A stretch of 64,000 nt of DNA from Allolobophora icterica (Eukaryota; Annelida; Clitellata; Crassiclitellata; Lumbricidae): assembly GCA_963556255.1 (NCBI GenBank), contig OY744605.1, positions 63,652,916 through 63,716,915 on the forward strand, in the 5' to 3' direction. Of this stretch, positions 1 to 64,000 are shown in pieces; the first letter of the stretch is position 1; each line of letters opens with the position of its first letter. The notes under the pieces are model-generated. The model did no database searches, was not told where the DNA came from, and saw only the letters and a list, made by a program, of their open reading frames with translations. The position numbers and the translations under genes were made by a program.

Positions 1-30
1 TAAATTGGCCTGAGCTATTTGTCATTGTAG

Positions 31-46423
<46,393 letters not shown>

Positions 46424-47094
46424 ATAACGTACAATATTTCTTATTTACAAATATCCCTGTTGCTTGTTATGTAGAGGTTTTGTTTAGATTTGTATTGACA
46501 TTTGAAGACTAGCAATGATTAACTGCTTTCTGTGGATGCATTTTCACAAGATTTCTTAAGTTTCTTTGTGACTGTTTTGGCAGCACTCTTCAAAAGGACA
46601 AACTCTGAGGTGTAAAATAATCTGTTGTGTGAATGCAGAGTTCATTCTATGCGGAAGCTGTATTCTTAATGGTCTTAACATGCTTGCTCTAATGAGAATA
46701 TGCTTTCATTTTTGCTTTAAGAAGAAGCAATAGCTGTGGTTTGACTTGTAAAGTACATGTAAGATATTATCAAGTGACAGTTTTGTAACTGTGGAAGTTA
46801 ACCAATTGAATCATGATTATGATTCTGCCAGATTTTAAAAACTTGGTGTGAAATGGTTATACCATAACTGGGTGTTGTTGATGTGGGTGGGTGGGCGTGT
46901 GTGGGTGTGCTGAGTTTCCCATGTGAACTTGGCATTTAATCTATTTAATCTACTGAGCTTTTAAGTTTCAACAGGCATGCATCCAGTTCTAATTGAAATA
47001 GGTTATTGCTTTATTTGAGTAATTTCTTGTTACTTCAGATTGCAGCTCAAGTATTTCTTACTTTGTGGGATTGGCTTAACTGACTAAAAGATAT

Positions 47095-47285
47095 TTACCA
47101 TGTGCAACACTAATTAATTATAATCAGCTTTGCCTGATAACACAGTCTGTAGGTTCATCCCTGAGATGGTTGTTGTGTGTGGACCTCGAGCAAATTCTTA
47201 ATGCACAGCTGCCTAGAGTATCAGCTACTCATATACCTTGTCATTAATACATGTTGTTGGGCATTTTACAAATGTAAGAAATATA
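47095..47285 (+). mobile_element. Decayed SINE S2 copy
   Basis: GTAGGTTCATCCC (B-box-like) and GTGGACCTCGAGCAAATTCT parallel 10660-10720; the end GGGCATTTTACAAATG resembles the S2 tail. Confidence 0.5.
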
Positions 47286-49966
47286 TAGTATGTTCAGAAT
47301 AAGGTGATACACATTGTGTAGTTTCTGTGTGTAAACGAGTATGTTACCTTTACCATTTTTATGCTTTCATTTTCAAATTTATGTGTTTATTTCATGTTTA
47401 TTGCAAGATTCTTTAATTAATGGCCAGAATCTGTCGAGTGTCAAACAGAATTATAGCCAATGGATTTTGTTAGAAAATAATTATGCCATAGTGCCAGTGA
47501 ACAATACAATGTGCCTCCTTATAAAGCAAATTCTGATATAACATGATTGAGAAAATGGATCTCATATTTTATTCATCTTTAGAACAGGACCTTATTAAAG
47601 CAAAACCTTGTTATAACTTGGTAATTGTTATGGATCCAAAAACTATTCGAGGTTCTTGTGTACTTTCATATTTACAGGTAGGCCATGTTGTATGTGTCTG
47701 TTTCCTGAATTTTGGTTGTTCAGTGTCTATTTTATACCATGGATGTGACACTTCATGTATTTACGCACCAGCTTTGTTGTGTAGAGAGATTAGAATTTGT
47801 CATTGAACATTGAGAGAAACATATCGTCAAACCTGGTTTTTGAGCTTATGTACTAGATATTTAATTTCAGTCTTTAAATAAAGCTGTTGGTGGTCCAGAC
47901 TTGACCACTGGTATCTGAGTGTCATCATAAGAATTCCACTGAATTTCCTTTTTTCAAAGATAGGTTTGCAAGAAGCCATCTTTGTAAGGAACGAGTACAG
48001 TGAATGATGGGACTTTAACAAGTTAAACATACACAACTCTGTCCTGTGGAGCACAACAAATAAACTTGAAATGTTCCAGTTGTATTTTATTCATTTCAAC
48101 CCTCAGAACCACACATGAGAGTGACCGTAATGGAGACAGAGGCATGTAACATTGTAATAGTTTAACGCCTTATGCTTCTGTGCGAGTTGGCCTAAACTTC
48201 ATGTTAAGTCACTGCTGTTGATTTTCTGTTTGATATGTTCTTAGACTAGTTTTGTGAGCTTTTAGATCTGTGGAGTTTGTTATCGATGTTTTTATCACTT
48301 AACGATTTAAGTTGTTTGTGTGTAGTTGGTTCTGTTAGACGTTTGTGTTTGGCTTTTAATGGAAGTAATGTGATTGCAGTTGTAATCATGTGTAGTGCAT
48401 TGTTTGCTTTGATCGTGTGTACTGGTAGTGTGCCATTTTGATCGGGAGTTGTGTGGTTTTCAATCATGTGTCAGGCATTGTTTATTTCGTAATTGGATTG
48501 CTGTTAAATCTATACTGTATCTACAGTGGACCCTCTTTCTGACAAGTTTCAGCATAGCGCAAATTCTGATGCGAGGCGGTTTGGAACATTGATCCAATAT
48601 TTAATCAGGTTTAATTATTGATCGAATGTCATTATCATGTGGTACTTGATGTGGGTGTGTAATAGAGAGGATCCAGTGTATGGTATCTGGTGTGTTGCTG
48701 TTATTTTATCCAAGTAATAAAGATGATCTAGTGTATCTGGTATCTTGCTGTTATTTTATCACTGATCATTGTTTTTTAACTTTCGTTTAAGCAAGTGAAG
48801 GCTATGAGGTTAGTTTTGTACAAGTGAGGTTGTTTGAAGGTCAAATGAAATTGTGTGGCAGGATACAGATTCATTTATATGGTTTGCCTGGGACACAAAA
48901 TTTTTTGTTTTATTAAAAGTGAATTTAGGCCAAGAAGAGGATGGAAGATGAGAGGTCAGTTGGTAAGCTGAAAAACAGGTCTGGCCATAGAATTTAAATG
49001 ATCATGCTATTGCATGAAATGCTGGTTTAAAGATCATAAGTTTATGAGTTGGATTAAATTTAGTTCATGCATGAGCCTATTTTATATGAAGATTTTAGAT
49101 GATGATTTTGATTCCTTTTCATCTTGCAATAAAATCTTTTGAATAAAGTAGTGCATGTATGTATGTATGCATGTATGTTATGTATGTACGTAAGTATGCT
49201 TGTGTACTTATTTCTTCAGAATTCTTATTCCACGTAAATATTTCATACAAGTATTCTGGTACGTTAGAGCCTACCCAGGCTCTGGGAGATATCCTCTTAC
49301 ATATGGCAGAACCTTCTTCCAGCAAACACGATTGTGAGTAGGCTTGGTAGTGACCACTGTGCAGCTTGATGATCTGTTCAGTAGCATGCTGTGTTTGTAA
49401 TACAATAATTATGGGTTCTCGCCTGCTGGGCAGACATTCCTGGACAAAAAGTTGTTCTCACGCACTTGTTTCAGGCATCAGATTCAGATTTCCTGACGCT
49501 GGGTGCATAGTAAGTGCAACAAACAAAACAACTAAATCAATTAGTGCTTTGTTTGTTGTAACAATGGTTACAGATTAAGACGTTACACAATGCCAAACAC
49601 AGCACTGCCAGTTTCATCTGGGTTGGCTTGACATAGTTTCTTAAGAAATCACGTCTAAATAATAATCAGAGATCTTTGTTTATAAAGTTTTATTGTTAGA
49701 CTTAAGTATCAACACCTCCTCGATCCTGTGCTACCTGACAAAATGTCACCTATCGCTAGCTCTTCTGAAGACTAAACAAGGCAACACAGAGAGGACAAAT
49801 GATGAACATTAATTACTTTGTTACATTTAACGAGACGATTACGAACGCAGTACACTGAAACAATTACAATTTACACAGGATTTTATAGACACGAGAAGTT
49901 TTATATGCAAAGCAGCACACAACATTGGTGTGCTTGGGACAATATAGTGCCTCTGATAGAATGTTG

Positions 49967-50032
49967 ACACTTTAACGACGAGCGTGCACTTAAATGTATG
50001 GAAAACTAATACCTCTCGTCGTTAAAGGGTTA
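49967..50032. repeat. TTAA-type hairpin element, copy 4
   Basis: ACACTTTAACGACGAG ... CTCTCGTCGTTAAAGGGTTA. Inner arms are intact; the outer TTAA edges are decayed. Confidence 0.75.
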
Positions 50033-50840
50033 CAGGCACCACATAGATGCCTATAAAATGTGTGTATGAATGAACAGCAAATGTAAACTCAAACCATGCA
50101 CAACATTGCACAGCTAATGTAAACTCACAGAATGTGGTGGAATATATTCGCCTGCTTATCTACAGTGACCCGTATATGACCTGTGCTCTAGTACAAGCAC
50201 TTTTAAAAGGTTCTTGAAAGGAGCTATATAAATGTCTGCACATACGAATGTACTTACTTTATACTTGTGAGCGGGATTGCAGATTCTTATGTTAGAGTTT
50301 CCAGTCAGTTATACTATACACCGAAGGTACCAAACTGATTGGTGTATTATTCTTATTCCTGTTATTATTGTAATTGTTGCTACCAGAGGTAGAAATTATC
50401 TCACAGAAATTAATAAATTCTCCCAAGAATACTAAGTTTTGGAATAATACTAATGTTATTATTATTTCTGAATTTGTAGAGTTATTTACGTAGTGCCACT
50501 ATCAAATGATTGAACTGATGATGTTAAGTAATATTGTGCAACCTCAAAGACTGATTTTCAATTACATTTTACATCAGAACATGCTGATGCCAAAGCCGAG
50601 AACATCACATCCTCACGACCAGACTCAAATGGTGCTCAGCAAACAGTTGCTAGCTGAGTCTGACTCTTGTAGCGAAGACAAACAGAGCTGATGATTGCCT
50701 CAAAAATAATGCGACTTCTACCCAAAATAACCGTCAGGCTCTGGCAAGATTAGAAAACTGACATTACACGCAGAACTTTACAGCACAAGCGCAAAGTATG
50801 ATAGGAAGCAAAACATCAGCATGCAATTTGACGTTGACAT

Positions 50841-51644
50841 TATGGAATGTAATCCCGGGATCCCGAATCCCGGACCATTTTTAAATCCCGTAATCCCGGG
50901 ATTGACAAACGTGGAATCCCGTATTTTCGGGATTACAAAAAATTCGGATTTTTGGATTAAAATTACTTGATCCCCTGTATAATTCTTCCTTGAGGCTGGG
51001 GCAACGGACGCTAATTACGGCAGATAAGCAGCAACGACGGGTACGAGCCCTAGTACAGACTACAGACTGACTCTGGCTGCCTTGATATCAAGGTGCTGCA
51101 GGCTGCTGTGCACTCCTCCCGCAGCGGTGCTGCGCTGGTCACCTGTTGTTCTCAGACCTCATTCCCGGCCGTGGGATCGCTATCAACTATCAACACCTTT
51201 CCACTCAGAAACACCCCACCCCAAGTTAATTAGCCTCCGAGGACCAAACAAGCGGGCCAACCCCAGGATAGTGGCGAAACCTTGATCAAGTATCAACCAA
51301 GCCCTACTGCTGTCAAGTGCCTCTGCCTATTCTCTGAGTCATCAGTATTCGGAGATTCTACTTTTGACACTTTACGCTTCTTGCGATTAATTTTATCGTA
51401 AATAACTCCTAAGGAACGCTTTAACTTTTCATTATTTAAGGTTACATGTTTATAACACATCGCCACAACGTTCTTAAAACCAACCTCTTTAATACACAAC
51501 CACGTAACAGTATTGAATATACATTTATGCTATAGCCGGGAAAATTTTTCATTGCATAAAGTATAATCCCGGGATCCCGGGATTGATTAATTTCTAATCC
51601 CGTAATCCTGGGATTGACAGAATCCTCCGGGATTACATTCCCTA
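50841..51644. mobile_element. hAT-like element I
   Basis: Termini TATGGAATGTAATCCCGGGA and GGGATTACATTCCCTA, 8-bp duplication GTTGACAT (50833-50840, 51645-51652). Many ATCCCGGGAT palindromes in the ends. A 68-codon minus-strand frame at 51293-51499 (GVIYDKINRKKRKVSK) may be a transposase scrap. Confidence 0.93.
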
Positions 51645-51652
51645 GTTGACAT

Positions 51653-53488
51653 CATTCAGGAAAATAGCTATATTATAAAACAACAGCTAAATGTACGCAA
51701 AAATGCTTCAGTGGGAGATTGTCTGAACCAGCAAAGGGAAGACTTATGGGCTGGTGCAGTGTCTGTGGAAAATGTAACTTCATTTGGAGATGGTATGAAC
51801 CAGTGGAAGAAAACCAATGGATGGGAGCAAAATATACGAATACCAGTGGGGAGCTCCCCCTTCCAAGCTACAACAGTCACACCCGATACAGCCTGTACTG
51901 TGACAGAAGCCGTTTTCGCCATGAAGCAAATCATCCCGAGAAAGAGAGGATCCATGTGAAGGAATGCATATATTATATGGAAGGCCATTCTGACACGAAT
52001 CCACGTTTATTGCAACTAATTGGGCGGCAAATTATGCAACAGCAAACATCGAACACAGAGAAATCAGTTATTGCAAACGTCACTCAAAACATCAACACAT
52101 GCAATAGAAATCATTTCCTAAATAGCAATAAACTTGATTTATATTTGTTTACTAAATCTTCTGCACAATCAAAAATAACATCTGAGAAATTTGAATGGCC
52201 TCTGTTCTGTCAGCTGTTGAACACCACTCTGCCACTTTCTGCTTTTGTGTTACCTGTTTGCACAGTCCTCTCAGTTTTTCTTAAATGGGTGTTATATAAT
52301 ACTACATTAAGAACATGATTGCAAATCATACGATTGCCAGGCAGTGAATACCACAATGACAAGACCAAAATTGACTTTCACTTAAAGCAGCTTTGCAATG
52401 CTGAAACAAGCCAGTTGTTCCAACTTGTTCACATATACATACTCACAAAATACTTGCAAAATACATCTGACAAGATTACTGATATTAAGATCATAAGATG
52501 CATGCATATATGAGTTGTCATGGTGGGTGAAGGGCTAGCAATGGCAGCTTTTCATCTCGAAGACCCTGGTTACGAACTGGGTGTGTCTGGGGCAGCAGAC
52601 TTGGACCATATTGTTGAACTGTGTGATGGCCATCATCTTAGACGCGATTGCCTCATGAATTTTACAACACACAAAATGAAGCACTAAAATAACGATCTCC
52701 TTACAAAGCATTTCTGGAAGTGTGGCATTTACAGTCTGTGCATTTGTACAGTAATGTTGATAGCTCTGGACTTTAAATGACTCTCTAACAAGTGCTCTGA
52801 TTTCTAGTCAGTATTGACAAGTTCACATTTCATATGCTGCAAGCAAACTTGGTCGACTGGTTTCAAATGTGGGCTAACATAAGGAAGCTCGGCTGAAAAG
52901 CTCTGGATCACCGACACATCTCATGAAGAAAAAGTCATAGCCTTTCCTTGTCCCAGTAATCTCGTACATTGGCATCTTATATTAATGATGCCAATCACCT
53001 GCTTTAATGAAGATTTAGTTGGACAAGCACATACAAGCTTTTCAAAGCATGAAGAAAATTAATTTTATGGCATATATTTTGTTGACTTTGACGATGTGGC
53101 AAAAACCTAGCCATCACACTATGGCCTCTCTGACTTACACACGTTTGGGTGCTTGATCGCCGTTTCGTTTCCTGCACTTCGGCAACACAAAGCTCTATAT
53201 GACAAAGCTAAAACAATTTGAGCTCATTACTGGCATTACAACAACACCGTAAAAAAGAGTATCAGAAATAGGGATAGGAATGTAATCACATCATACATTA
53301 CCTATTCAAAAGTGACTGAAAATCTGTGCTTGGCCAGACAATCTGGTACGTTCACTGGTTGTTTCTGGGAGCTGCCACTCGTGAAATTAAATGGATACCG
53401 GCAGCGATAACTGGAAAATTCAGAGAACCAACTTTTTTGACATCACATTCAGACAATAATTTTGCTCTGACTTACTAGATCGATTATC
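51653..53488. other. Intergenic region and channel 3' flank
   Basis: A 199-codon plus-strand ORF (51719-52318) with a Cys-rich start (WCSVCGKCNFIWRWYEP) and a 50-60-codon ORF near 52517-52686 (GAADLDHIVELCDGHHLRRD) are open but match nothing I know. The first has no introns and codes in two overlapping frames, so I do not call it a gene. The channel poly(A) site is not identifiable. Confidence 0.4.
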
Positions 53489-63798
<10,310 letters not shown>

Positions 63799-64000
63799 CT
63801 TAGAAACAGAACATAAGATAAGCAAAGCAGTCTAGAAATAACTGATAAATAGATGGTGCTACAAACAATACACGCATATGTACATACATACGTAAGTAGA
63901 TCAGTGAAAAATGAATGATACAAGGAGTAGGAAAGGGAATAAGACAGGTAACAATTGGTGGAACTACCATCATGAAACAGAAGATCAGTAAAAAAATATT

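Larger units (their letters stand above)
46424..50832. other. PARP 3' flank and intergenic DNA
   Basis: No coding sequence recognised. AATAAA on the plus strand at 47877, 48059 and 48716 are candidate poly(A) signals for the PARP gene, the first giving a UTR of about 1.45 kb. Short GTAT-type repeats at 49153-49200. Confidence 0.5.

Noticed and set aside
47341..47806. Two consecutive ORFs after the PARP stop
   Set aside because: Low-complexity hydrophobic translations with no known motif; more likely 3'UTR or intergenic.
49128..49147. Paired AATAAA motifs as the certain PARP poly(A) site
   Set aside because: They would require a 2.7-kb UTR, and earlier AATAAA motifs exist; undecidable without transcripts.

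Overview
This is nuclear DNA of an invertebrate animal. Genes are cut into many small exons by roughly 0.1-5 kb introns, and introns and intergenic DNA are full of non-LTR retrotransposon pieces, tRNA-derived SINEs, hAT-like and Tc1/mariner DNA transposons and microsatellites. Two genes point towards each other (tail to tail). The first encodes a poly(ADP-ribose) polymerase built as ankyrin repeats + WGR + PARP regulatory + PARP catalytic domain. That is the layout of nematode PME-5 and of related invertebrate proteins; vertebrate tankyrases carry SAM instead of WGR. The second is a four-domain voltage-gated sodium channel of the bilaterian Nav1/para type. Together they point to a non-vertebrate bilaterian. 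The phylum cannot be fixed from this window.

Layout. Positions 31-46423 (+): 44 exons of the PARP gene, joined here from splice sites and reading phase. They encode about 2160 residues ending in a stop codon; the 5' end lies left of the window. Positions 46424-53488: about 7 kb of intergenic/3'UTR DNA with one clean hAT insertion and several old repeats, and no gene I can support. Positions 53489-63798 (-): the last nine coding exons of the sodium channel (about 860 residues), from the domain II-III linker to the stop; the 5' part lies right of the window.

Mobile DNA. At least ten DNA transposon insertions were resolved to the base by inverted termini, most with an 8-bp target duplication (hAT-like). 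Two stacks are nested three deep (5987-7174 and 24456-26000). One element landed exactly on the edge of another (57684/58832). A Tc1/mariner relic sits in a (TA)n tract. Four copies of a 54-71-bp TTAA-edged hairpin are scattered through introns and the intergenic region. LINE 3' ends and a tRNA-derived SINE share a tail, which suggests a LINE/SINE partnership.

Points that deserve attention are the non-GT (AT) splice donor candidate at the end of domain III of the channel, the MLM form of the inactivation motif, a SINE that forms the end of the intron before a PARP catalytic exon, a long (TG)n run just after a channel splice donor, and a hairpin-bearing 136-bp tandem array. No host RNA gene, CRISPR array or promoter could be supported.
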